Assembly (NCBI GenBank): GCA_009746045.1
Contig: RPFO01000080.1
Coordinates: 9,605,613-9,669,612 of the forward strand
Origin: Mesostigma viride
Taxonomy: Eukaryota > Streptophyta > Mesostigmatophyceae > Mesostigmatales > Mesostigmataceae
Length of the DNA: 64,000 nt
Reading direction: 5' to 3'
The notes beneath the pieces were generated by a model. The model was not told the origin of the DNA and searched no databases. It saw nothing but the letters and a program-made list of their open reading frames with translations. Shown here in pieces: positions 10,096-22,000 of this stretch (the first letter of the stretch is position 1; every line of letters begins with the position of its first letter). The translations under genes were made by a program, and so were the position numbers.

Positions 10096-10583
10096 GAAGG
10101 CGAGTGAGAAAGCAGAGAGGAAGGAAGCGCAGAAGAAGGCAGCACAAGGCGATGCCCAGCAAGCCAAGCAGCCGTCTGCCCCTGCCGAGGAGGCCCTTTG
10201 TCTGGTGCGGGCATGGACTGGAAGAAAGCGCAATCATCGTTCGAGATCATGGCATGCCCCACCCTGAACGAGATCACAGCAGCCAGCGTAGGGGCACTGG
10301 TGGCAGCCGCCATATTTGCTCCGCGTACTTCGACCTCGGGGAGGAGGAGGCTGGCCTGCAGCCTGTCACTAAAAAATTGAAAAAAGAACCTGCCAAAATT
10401 GAGTCACCTGTTGCTGACGACGCGCAACCATCATTGTACCAACAAGTGGTGGACTTTAAGAATGAGATGGAAGTAGAAATTGCCCATGGATAGAAAACTC
10501 CTGCACAATTACGTGTGGTGACTGACAAGTTTAATGATGCCTGGCTAGACAGGATCATAGACGGTGATGATGGTCGGTCGTGA
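10096..10583 (+). pseudogene. Broken downstream exon of the zinc-finger gene
   Basis: It begins after a good acceptor (gggattttgcag, ending 10095). Coding character jumps between frames: KASEKAERKEAQKKAAQ and PAEEALCLVRA, then MDWKKAQSSFEIMA..LNEITAASVGALVAAAIF, then YFDLGEEEAGLQPVTKKLKKEP and VADDAQPSLYQQVVDFKNEM. This needs frameshifts near 10210 and 10322. An in-frame TAG at 10491 is followed by more coding-like sequence (QLRVVTDKFNDAWLDRIIDG) to a TGA at 10581. Either a pseudogene or base-level assembly errors. No family recognised. Confidence 0.5.
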
Positions 10584-11185
10584 TCGATGAGATGATTTTG
10601 TGCGGGGACTATATTGAACGGTGTCGTGAAGTTATGGTGATGATGGCTGTAACATGGGGACCCTAAAATATTTTTAATGCAATACTTGTTGACTTGGATC
10701 ATGACCCACACAATCATATCATAACTGTAACCTTATATGAATCTGGCATGGCAACATGAAATAAGCACATGTGCATTACACACAGCATAATGAATTGCAA
10801 GTCCCCACGTTTTTTTTTGGAAATGCTATATAAGTTTACATTTTCAGCTCTTGCATTACCCTTGGTATCTTTTTTTTTTTTGCAGGGCTGCGTTAGGAAA
10901 AAAGCACAGGATGTAAGTGTTTCAGCCGTGGAGTATCTTAACCCTTGATAGCAGCGCTTTTTTTTTGCAGGGCTGACTTATGCAAAAAACACAAGTCCTA
11001 AGCCAAAAGCAGATTTGCGTCATAAAGTAGGTTTGGCTTTGGACTTAGGTTTTTTTCATTACTTAGGTAAGTTTGAAAAAAAAAAGTCTGAAAGTCCGGG
11101 CAAAGGTGAATACAACAAAAAAAAACAGGAGGAAAAAATGGCAGTTGGATCTTGGTTGGATCCTGTTGGATCCCACAAGACGTGA

Positions 11186-12236
11186 AAAAACACCGTTGTT
11201 GTTGTTGTTGTTGTGTGGGCGGTTCCGCTTACGGCACTGTAGATAGCAGCTGATGGGAACATGCAGAAAACTTAGGACCGCTAGCCCCTGCGCGGGTTTG
11301 AACTGGGGACTTCCGGATCCGACGGAACGACCAGTAAAAACTCCCACTTTATTTGCGCAATGCTTCTTGCCGGGAAGGTGGGCGAGTAAGTTTTCATTGC
11401 TATCCAGCCGAGGTGGGTTCCTATAAGGGAGTGTGGGCGGTTCCGCTTACGGCACTGTAGATAGCAGCTGATGGGAACATGCAGAAAACTTAGGACCGCT
11501 AGCCCCTGCGCGGGTTTGAACTGGGGACTTCCGGATCCGACGGAACGACCAGTAAAAACTCCCACTTTATTTGCGCAATGCTTCTTGCCGGGAAGGTGGG
11601 CGAGTAAGTTTTCATTGCTATCCAGCCGAGGTGGGTTCCTATGAGGGAGTGTGGGCGGTTCCGCTTACGGCACTGTAGATAGCAGCTGATGGGAACATGC
11701 AGAAAACTTAGGACCGCTAGCCCCTGCGCGGGTTTGAACTGGGGACTTCCGGATCCGACGGAACGACCAGTAAAAACTCCCACTTTATTTGCGCAATGCT
11801 TCTTGCCGGGAAGGTGGGCGAGTAAGTTTTCATTGCTATCCAGCCGAGGTGGGTTCCTATAAGGGAGTGTGGGCGGTTCCGCTTACGGCACTGTAGATAG
11901 CAGCTGATGGGAACATGCAGAAAACTTAGGACCGCTAGCCCCTGCGCGGGTTTGAACTGGGGACTTCCGGATTCGACGGAACGACCAGTAAAAACTCCCA
12001 CTTTATTTGCGCAATGCTTCTTGCCGGGAAGGTGGGCGAGTAAGTTTTCATTGCTATCCAGCCGAGGTGGGTTCCTATAAGGGAGTGTGGGCGGTTCCGC
12101 TTACGGCACTGTAGATAGCAGCTGATGGGAACATGCAGAAAACTTAGGACCGCTAGCCCCTGCGCGGGTTTGAACTGGGGACTTCCGGATCCGACGGAAC
12201 GACCAGTAAAAATGTTGTTGTTGTTGTTGTTGTTGT
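11186..12236. repeat. 218-bp tandem repeat bounded by (GTT)n
   Basis: Five cores (starting at 11213, 11431, 11649, 11867 and 12085) and four spacers give about 4.6 copies of a 218-bp unit that are almost identical; I saw only scattered single-base changes, for example at 11643 and 11972. Both outer edges are (GTT)n tracts (11186-11208 and 12213-12236). On the minus strand each core has AGTTCAAACCC, close to a tRNA B box, but the flanking T-arm does not pair well, so a tRNA-derived SINE is only a possibility. The identical 94-codon minus frames inside are shadows of the repeat. Confidence 0.85.
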
Positions 12237-12825
12237 GTCCCATGCCGCACATGGGCAGCAGAGAATCTATACTGTAGTGGCCGAGGGCCGGATATACTAT
12301 CGGTGGTACTATCGGGGCACTGGGACATGGACGGTTGCATCATCTCAAAACACCGTACTGTATAGCCTGGCAGAAAAGCCTATCAGGGCCTGTCCGTAAA
12401 CCTGTCAGGGCTACAGTAGTCCAGGCGCCACGCGGCTGGCAGCGGCAAGCGAGTACGCAGCAGCCGACTGCCAATATTCGTATGTGGCACCGAGGCACTG
12501 GAGTCGAGCACAAGTGCCGCCATTGGCAGTCATGTGCGTCACCAATACCAAATCCCAGCATTTGTCGGTCTACAGCCACTCCTCATAAACAGGTGGAGAA
12601 CAGTGAACTTGTCCTCGATTCGTGCTTAGCGTAGGCTTTCTTTGGCGAGTTTTCTGCGCCGAAATGGGAACTCTGCGATGTCACTTGCTGCTTGTAAAAT
12701 ATGTAGCCGCAGCATAAATTTGCGGTCTGTGTACTGCCTTCGCGCGGCCATATTCCGGGATAGTTTTTAGGCAGCGAAGCGGAGAAGGAGAGCTTACAAA
12801 TCAATTAAACGGATTGCACGGAGCC

Positions 12826-13012
12826 ATGAGGGGCCTGCCGGGCAGTTACCATGGCATTTCTACCATTTCAAGCCTCCGGAAGTCTGGTTACCCACAGGCT
12901 AGCCTTTGGTGGAGTGGGACATGGAGGCCATTCCCGTTACTGCTGCTTGTTCTAGTCGTGGCATTTTCCCTTGGTGGCTTCGCCAACGGTGCGCTCCAGG
13001 CCGATGGCGCCG
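12826..13012 (+). CDS. Gene 1 exon 1 (tentative)
   Basis: ATG at 12826 in context ggagccATGAGG. About 62 codons with a hydrophobic run [18 protein letters not shown] that could be a signal anchor. It ends at donor g|gtatgt in phase 1. An in-frame TTG lies 12 bases upstream but is not needed. The link to exon 2 rests on phase alone. Confidence 0.35.
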
Positions 13013-16000
13013 GTATGTGCCTCGCAGTTTCATAATTTATCAAGGGTTTAGGGTGTCCATGAGGCGCATGCCCTTTTGTAAATTCTCCATGGTCGGAAGA
13101 GAGTTGGTGCGCTACGAAAAATTTATGGCATACCAGGCAGTTTTCCGGAATTATATGGATCCATCTTATTGGGGTTGCTTGGTTTTACATTAATATTGCG
13201 CAGTCCGAATGCGCCAGGTTTGTGGCTTTATGAGGGTACTGCAAGTGAGCTCACCTCAGCATAGTCATGACCATGTCTGACTGCGTACCAGAACCTTATT
13301 TATCGAAGGGCATCATGGCATTCTTTTCGCTTTGACTTTTTGGAGCAAAACATGCTAGCCGCACACAGCCTTGAGAAGCAGGTCATACTGGGCGAGTAAG
13401 GATCTGGATCAACTACATGTATTATGTATCAGCAATTTACAATTAGTAAGGATTTTTTGGGACTGGAGGTGACCTTACTGGTGGCCCGTCCTGTCAGAGT
13501 TCGCATTGACCTTATGGGCAGCGACGGTAGCGCTAGCTTTGCGGATGGAAGCGCAAGGAGTTCGAGCTCTTTCCACATCCGGCATCTCTTTAGCTAGTTT
13601 CATTGGTTCAATGTATTGGTTCAAAGGTCTGTCCAGGCGGGCCATCCCAAGACCATAGTTGGGGGGCAGAAGGAAATGGCCTCCACTGCCACCACCACCA
13701 CTTTGGCTGCTACAGCCATCACTCTTACCATATAATTACCACCTCACGATGACAACGGCCCACCACTGCAGCCGCCACCACCACCGCCATCGTCCCGGTC
13801 ATCATCAATGCCATTATTGGTATAGTTTGTCGTCGTCCTCCCCACTGTCACAATCCATTCATTCTCGCCCCCTTCTCTCCACACCCTACCATCAAAGTCA
13901 TCATCCTGGTGTTCACCAATTGCAACCTGGCATCTGCCACACGTGGCCTGGACCGGGTGCCTATTGGCAACTTGGGATGTGGACTTGTCCCCTGGTACCC
14001 CCCAACCACCACAGCAGCGCCCTTCGTGGAGGCAACCGTGTCCAGCAGTCACCCTCATGCCGCCACGCCGGCCACCAGGCAACTTGGTGCCACCTTCATG
14101 GGCCGCAAGCTGCAAGCATTTTTGGCGCAAAAGCACGGTGAGTGGCGCAGGAGTGGCCTGGAGGAGGGACACAAGGCGACCAAATGCCAGTTGCTCAAGT
14201 ACGTTTTCTTTCCATATTATCTCCTCATCGCTTATCATCTCATAATCGCAGTTCTTCGGAGGCTAGACTAGCCGTTACCATGGATGTTGCGATCGATGCC
14301 GGAATAAGGTGACCCTCGTGCCAGGTGTCAGTTTTGCCTCCCCTGTAGAGAGTAAGCAATACATCTGACCATACATTTTATTTCATTGTATTGCCCCGTA
14401 GGTAATGTTTTTACGTCGTCCCTCTTTCGGTCCCATATTCCCCCACCTTTCCTCTTTCCTTCTCCCTCCTTTCCTTCCTCCCCCCCCCCTCACCCCTTTC
14501 CCCCCTCCTCTTTAAACCCCTTCACCAGGTCGTTGTTTCTATCCTCATTCTTCCCTTTCCTTGTTGAATATACCCTGACCTTTCCCTGCAATTTTTAAAT
14601 ATACTATGTATTAAGTGAGACAACTATAGTGTCTTCCTCACCCCTTTTTGTTACCTTCCTTACCCCTTTAACCTTCCCTATCATGTTTTCCTTAGAGACC
14701 CCATTCACCTTTTTCCTTCCATTCCGTTTAGTAGCCCCATGAACCCTTCCCAGTTCCCGTAACCTCTTCTTCCATCTTCCGCATTACCTCTCCTTTACAG
14801 GTCCCCTTCACCTTCCCCAAACCCATGTCCCTATGGTCTTCCCATGAACCCCCCCCCCTCCACAGCGCCCAAGCCCGCGCCCATCCCAGAAGTCCCCGCC
14901 GAGCCGGCCCCGGTGGTCCCAAAGTTCCAGAAACCCGAGGTCCAAGAGACCCCCGCCGTCTCCCCCTTTGACGTCGATGTGCCGTCCCAGCCCTCACCAT
15001 CGTCGTCAACATCGCCTTCATCCTCAACGCGGACACCCTCCCTGGCAGACATTGCAGCCGCGGTGGCATCAGACATGGTCGCATCGGACGCCGGCACGGT
15101 GACCCCGACCGAGCCACAGCCAGATGTGACCCAACCGTCTGCTGACTCAGCGGCAGCCATGCCCCTAGATCCCTCTACATCAACCCTCGAGTCCTCAGGC
15201 CCCGTGCTCGTGACCTGGGCCAACGTGCACATGGGTCAGGACGACCTCGCTCCCGCGTCCGTGCCGTCCGCTAGTACCCCCGTTGGCCAGGATGCGGAGC
15301 AGCCCGGGAGCGGCCCAGCCGGTCGGCCGAAACCCATCCCGGTCACGTGGGCCGATATCCCCATGAACGTGGCGGATGTGGCGCCCGAGGGGGCAGACAC
15401 GGCCAAGTCGGTGGATTCCTTGATTTCGATGCTGCTGCAGCCCGCTTCCGAGGGCCACGTGAGTGTCCGGCCATTGAAGCCCGTCCTGGGTCAACCCGCC
15501 GCGTTCCCTGATGTGCTCCCAACGGGCCCCTACCCTACTGCCGGTGGTTCTGCGGTGACAAAGGATGGTAGTGGTGACGGCGGTGACGGCGGCCAGGATG
15601 TCCCCATGGGGGGCGACGCGGGTGACTCGTTCGGTGGTGGCGCGGCGCGGGAGGTCTGGGGGCGGGAAGGGCGTGACCAGCGTGCGGCGCTCTCGGCTCA
15701 GCAGGGGAAGAGAAAGTTGGCGGGGGGTGATTATGGGAGCGACGGGGAGGAGACGGAGGGGGAGACGGACCCAGACGTTGCGGTGACATCGGTGGGTCCT
15801 GCCTCTGTGAGCGATTTTGCCTCTTATCTCTATACGGCACAATGTTGGAGACCAGGAACTCTAAACTGAAACCTGTCCTTAAATATACTAAAATTGATGC
15901 CATTATTGGGAGGTAAGGAAGCAGTATCTATTTGAGTGTTTTAATGCTCGGTTGTTGGTCTGTGTACTTTGTGTGAAGCAGAGGATTACTGTCAGCATGC

Positions 16001-19000
16001 TGCCTGCCTTCTTTTGCGTGTTCCTTGCCTTGGGCTGCAAAGTCAATGCGACCGCCCGATTTGTAGAGCCGTGGCACTATGTCAAGCACATGAGTCAAGC
16101 ACATCAGTCAAGCACACTAGTCAAGTCACACTAGTCCAAGCCACAGTGGCGTGCGGTCAGCTCTACACCGACGGGCTTTATGCAGAGAGTCAGGTGCAGG
16201 GAATTGGGGGACTTGGGACCGCTGGCTCTGGAGGAGGCGCCGTTATGCAGGACCCACAAATCCAAACACCCACCTTGGCCCCCCCCCCTTCCCCAGCCCT
16301 TCCCATTCCCTCCCTGCGCCCCAAGCTTGCCCCCTGCCCCCGCCCCTGCCTACAGCCCCACCCCTGCCCAGCTTTCGCGCCCTCTGCTCTCGCCTCATCC
16401 ACCTCCCTTTTGTTTTTGACCCCCACCCTTCCTGGCGCAGCTGCTATGGCTTTCCGACCCACGTTGGGCAGATCAATGCCAGAGGTCTTTTTCAAGTCCT
16501 ACCGATCCAATGGCTATCACGATGGCTATCTATCCATCTATATAACGTTCTCTCTCTCTCTATGTTTTGGGTACGGAAGTTTTATGGTGCTTTTGCTATT
16601 TTTCGCGACACGACGCTACTCACTCTCGGTCATTACCATTCCATGCTTGTATCTAACTCTCTACAGCTCCCCCCCTGTCTCTCATCCACACCCCACCAGG
16701 AGGCAAACCCCACTGCGCGCAACTGGGGCCGTGCAGTTAAGGCATCCGTGCGCAGGGGCAGTGGCTCCACTTCCTCGGCCACTCCCGGCCAGGTCAGCAA
16801 GGACCTCTACGAGACGGCACCCGATGAGTCAGCACCAGACAACGAGGACGAGGAGCTCATGCAGCAGCTGCAGGAGGAGATGCAGGGGCCATCCGGGGGT
16901 GGCAAGCCGGCCACTAATGCCGGCCCTGCGTGGCAGAGCGCCGGCATGGGGAGCCCGTCCGGCATCCCCCAGGGGATGACAAATCCGCTACTCCCCCAGG
17001 TAGGCCAGCTGCCGCCCCAGTGGCCCGTGATGCAGTGGCCCGTCAACTGGGAGCAGATGTCGCCCCAGCAGCAGCAGATGTGGGTGTTCCAGCTGCAACA
17101 GGCCATGATGTCCATGGCCGCGGCGGGCATGCTGCCCCAGCAGGCGGCACTGACGATGGGGTACCCGTACACCCAGGCACAAGGGGTGCCAGGTGGCGCC
17201 AGCGGGCTCTTCCCAGGGGCCGGCGCTGCCCAGGCCTCACAAGGGGGCCTGCAGCCCCAGCCCAAGCCCCAGCCCCAGCCAGAGCCACTGTCACTGCCAC
17301 AGCCACAGCCACAGCCACAGCCACAGCCACAGCCACAGCCACAGCCACAGCCACAGCCACAGCCACAGCCACAGCCACAGCTGCAGCCACAGCCACAGCC
17401 ACAGCCACAGCCACAGCCAGAGCCCGTGCCTGTGGTGATCCTACCCGAACAGACCAATGCGGTCACCCAGCGACCCTTCATTGTGGGCAACCTCCCATTG
17501 GTCCCAGAGACGCAGAGGTTGTCCGAGAGAAAGGCGGAAGCGTCGCGACAAAAGGTGCCGCTGCCCGTGGGCGAGGCCGCCGTGACGGGGCTGACGTGGC
17601 GGCAGCGGCAGCGGCTGAGTCGCGAGCAGCAGCTCCAGATGCAAGAGCAGGAGACGGCCGCCAAGCTGGCCAGAGAGCAGGAGGCCCTGGCCAGGGAGCT
17701 GGAGAAGCAGCGCCAAGACGAGGCGATCGCGGCCGCCAAGGCGCAGGCCGAGGCGCAGGCACAGGCGCAAGCCAAGGCAGAGCTAGAGGCGCAAGCGAGG
17801 GCTGCGGCGGCGGTGGCAGCACAGGCACAGGCAGAAGCAGAAGCCGCGAAGGCGGAGGCGCAAGCAGATGTGGAGGCAGCGAGGGCAGAGGCGGCAAAGG
17901 CAAAGGCGGCGGCAAAGGCGGCGGCCGAGGAGGCGTCGGCAAAGGCGTCGGCAGATGCGGCACAGGCCCAGTGGCAGGCGCTAGCGGGGGTGCTGGGGCA
18001 GATGCCAGCAGGCCTGCCCAACGCCCAGTTCCCGTTCCTGTTGCCGGGCCAGCTGCCGGGGTCCCTGCCAGGGCAGACGAACCCTTTCTGGCCGGGGCTT
18101 CCGGGCCAGCCGGGGCTCCCGCTTGTGCAGCCGCAGGGGCTGATTCAGCCCAATTGGTGGCAGCAACCACTGCTGCAGGGCCAGCCGGGCATGCAGCCGG
18201 GGGGGGTTGACCCGCAGGCGGCCCAGCAGGATGATAAGGTGCGATGCCGCCAGGGTTTCCTTGCTTATTATATCACCGAGGCTGTTTTCTTGTTTATGAC
18301 ATCAGCGCCTTGACGGGTGGGATTTATCCCTGCTCTACGGCCCAGGTGCAGCTTATGTGTGCTGCCAGGGTGCTGTCTTCTCTTGAAACTATTTTTGGGT
18401 CCTCTTTCCTTGTGCTTTTCACGGTGGGTAGTAGGTGGGAAGCCTTCCTGTGATCCACCCCAGGTGTAGGTTGGTCTATCGTCTCTATCACGATGCCCCT
18501 GCTGTGATCTATCATGGCTATCTACGCCACAATCAGCACCTCTACCCTCTCTATCACGATGCCCCTGCTGTGATCTATCATCGCTATCTACGCCACAATC
18601 AGCACCTCTACCCTCTCTATCACGATGCCACCCCTGTGATCTATCATCGCTATCTACGTCACAATCAGCACCTCTACCCTCTCTATCACGATGCCACCCC
18701 TGTGATCTTATTCCACCTTGATGTTTCAGTTCTGTCCGTTATCTCTGGCCCATCACCCTACTCCAATGTGATCTTATTCCACCTTGATGTTTCAGTTCTG
18801 TCCGTTATCTCTGGCCCATCACCCTACTCCAATGTGATCTTATTCCACCTTGATGTTTCAGTTCTGTCCGTTATCTCTGGCCCATCACCCTACTCCAAGG
18901 TGATCTTATTCCACCTTGATGTTTCAGTTCTGTCCGTTATCTCTTGCCCATCACCCTACTCCAAGGTGATCTTATTCCACCTTGATGTTTCAGTTCTGTC

Positions 19001-22000
19001 CGTTATCTCTGGCCCATCACCCTACTCCAATGTGATCTTATTCCACCTTGATGTTTCAGTTCTGTCCGTTATCTCTGGCCCATCACCCTACTCCAAGGTG
19101 ATCTTATTCCACCTTGATGTTTCAGTTCTGTCCGTTATCTCTGGCCCATCACCCTACTCCAAGGTGATCTTATTCCACCTTGATGTTTCAGTTCTGTCCG
19201 TTATCTCTGGCCCACCACCCTACTCCAAGGTGATCTTATTCCACCTTGATGTTTCAGTTCTGTCCGTTATCTCTTGCCCATCACCCTACTCCAATGTGAT
19301 CTTACTCCACCTTGATGTTTCAGTTCTGTCCGTTATCTCTTGCCCACCACCCTACTCCAAGGTGATCTTATTCCACCTTGATGTTTCAGGTCTGTCCGTT
19401 ATCTCTGGCCCACCACCCTACTCCAAGGTGATCTTATTCCACCTTGATGTTTCAGGTCTCTCCGTTATCTCTTGCCCACCACCCTACTCCAATGTGATCT
19501 TATTCCACCTTGATGTTTCAGTTCTGTCCGTTATCTCTGGCCCACCACCCTACTCCAATTACTGCTCCAGCGACATGGCACGTCGGTAGAAGGATTCCGT
19601 GAGTGGGCCCCTACAATACCTACGGATTGTACATGGTTATCCTATAAGTCCATGCAGATTTGTAGGAAATAGGGCAGCTATATGCCCCCTGTAGATGCCC
19701 CTTTATGGCTCTATGAAGGGTAGCTATAGGCTATGTGCTCTACCTGTTAATCTATGCCTAATAAATCGCAGTGCCCTTGTTCGCTCTGTTGCCCGCCTCA
19801 TCGCCCCATCCGTTTGCATGGCCCTGTCTTGCCACTGGCCGGCCCCCCTACAACGCCACATCACCGCAGAAACCCGAGCTGCCGGCAGCCGAGGACACGG
19901 CGGCGCGGCGGCGCCGGCGGCAGCAGCAGCAGCAGCGATCCAACGTGGCCAATCCGGATGAAGAGCCTGCCGCCCCCGACGCCTCCGGTACATCCCCCAC
20001 CCCCACCTCGGGTCTAGCGGCCACCCCGGCGGACCCAGAGCGCGCCAACAAGGCGGTCGAGGTGCCGCGTGTGAGTGATGCAGCGGCGGCACGTAAGGCA
20101 CGCATGGCGGCACGCCGGCTGGGCCATGCGGATGCCAGCCGTGGCGTTGCGCCGGCAGCTCTCAAGGAACCGGTGGTCGTGGTGGCGAAGGATGGGGGTG
20201 TGGTGCAGCCCAACCTGCCGCCGGCGACCATGTTTGCGGATGGCCATGCCGTGGGGACCAAGCCGTCAGATGCGTAAGTGGGGTGGGGGCATGGTGGGGA
20301 AGGAGGGGGTGTTTGCCTTGACGTGATCTTTTGGCAGTATGGCGGACAATTGTGGCATGTGGTCGATGAATATAGTTATGGTTCTTGTGGTAGTGTCTGC
20401 TTGTGTGGTTGCTTGTATGTCACCTGGTCGTTTGGTCGCGATTGCAGGCTCGTGGGAGTCATACCTCGTGGGAGTTAAGAGGTTGTTTTGCGGGGGGATA
20501 ATCTTGCGGTAATAAGAGTTATACCTGGGAACACAGGGAGGGTTGCGCTTGTACAGTGTTATCAGCTGGAGCGCAATGCGGTGTATGTCATTCGCACTGG
20601 GCGGAGTGACCATACTCCAGACTAGTATGACGCTGTTCGCGGTGTACCGATGTACCTCCGATGTCGTCCTGTGGGAGATGTCAAGCCTTGGGTAGATAGG
20701 TGCTCAAGTTAAGGTGCATTGGAGTGCCTTCCTACCAGAGAAACAGTTTTTTGTTTTTGAAGTAAGTGTGGGCAGCTTTAACAGTCGAGCCTAGCCACAC
20801 CCTCAAAATCTTAGTACAAGTCATGGTCAAGTTAGGCCAGTTCACCATGCTGGGGCGCAGCACCTGCCACCTTGGTCCAATCCTGTCCCCAACAGCAGCG
20901 AGGGTGGGTGGGTGGGAGCTGCAAAAAGGCCTCCCTACGTTCACCACACCCCTCTAAGTACGTATGAAAATGAACAGCAAATCACATGGTCTCAAGGCGC
21001 CGCGCCCCTCTCAGAAGGGCGGGCACGGTTGACACTAGGCACTAGTACTGGCGCAACGCCAGTCCCCTTCTACTCTAGTACATGTAACACGAGCACCTCA
21101 CATGGTGTAGGTGACGCACGGTAGAGCTACGCTACAGGCAGCAGATCGGCCCCCTTTTAGCCCGCCACAATATAAGTATAAAATGAGCAGATAGCTCAGC
21201 AATTATCTTGCCGTCCATCCCATCCATCCCATCCATCCCATCCATCCCATCCATCCCATCCATCCCATCCATCCCATCCATCCCATCCATCCCATCCATC
21301 CCATCCATCCCATCCATCCCATCCATCCCATCCATCCCATCCATCCCATCCATCCCATCCATCCCATCCATCCATCCCATCCATCCCATCCATCCCATCC
21401 ATCCCATCCATCCCATCCATCCCATCCATCCCATCCATCCCATCCATCCCATCCATCCCATCCATCCCATCCATCCCATCCATCCCATCCATCCCATCCA
21501 TCCCATCCATCCCATCCATCCCATCCATCCCATCCATCCCATCCATCCCATCCATCCCATCCATCCCATCCATCCCATCCATCCCATCCATCCCATCCAT
21601 CCCATCCATCCCATCCATCCCATCCATCCCATCCATCCCATCCATCCCATCCATCCCATCCATCCCATCCATCCCATCCATCCCATCCATCCCATCCATC
21701 CCATCCATCCCATCCATCCCATCCATCCCATCCATCCCATCCATCCCATCCATCCCATCCATCCCATCCATCCCATCCATCCCATCCATCCCATCCATCC
21801 CATCCATCCCATCCATCCCATCCATCCCATCCATCCCATCCATCCCATCCATCCCATCCATCCCATCCATCCCATCCATCCCATCCATCCCATCCATCCC
21901 ATCCATCCCATCCATCCCATCCATCCCATCCATCCCATCCATCCCATCCATCCCATCCATCCCATCCATCCCATCCATCCCATCCATCCCATCCATCCCA

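Larger units (their letters stand above)
9087..11097 (+). mobile_element. Gene-bearing relative of unit A (about 2 kb)
   Basis: The left end (gacttgggact..gttttttgcaaaacttagccctaaccgggagaagacaag, from 9087) is the unit A left end. The right end (gtaagtttgaaaaaaaaaagtctgaaagtcc, ending 11097) is the unit A right end, followed by the usual spacer gggcaaaggtgaa..caggaggaaaaaatgg. Between them unit A's body is replaced by about 1.4 kb of coding-like sequence. A second foldback occurs at 10973-11067 (cttatgcaaaaaacacaagtccta against ggacttaggtttttttcattacttag). It may be the source element of the array or a unit that captured a gene. Confidence 0.5.

Noticed and set aside
11281-11341. tRNA genes in the 218-bp repeat
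   Set aside because: Only a B-box-like motif is present; the T-arm and acceptor stem do not pair.
11281-12252. Series of identical 94-codon minus-strand genes
   Set aside because: They are frames of the 218-bp tandem repeat with no start context or conservation beyond the repeat.
12335-12634. 99-codon plus-strand frame upstream of gene 1
   Set aside because: Mixed composition, frames on both strands of similar length, no start context or splice partner.
16807-18021. Antisense 404-codon Cys/Gly/Ala-rich frame
   Set aside because: A mirror of the (CCACAG)n and Ala-rich coiled-coil coding sequence on the plus strand.
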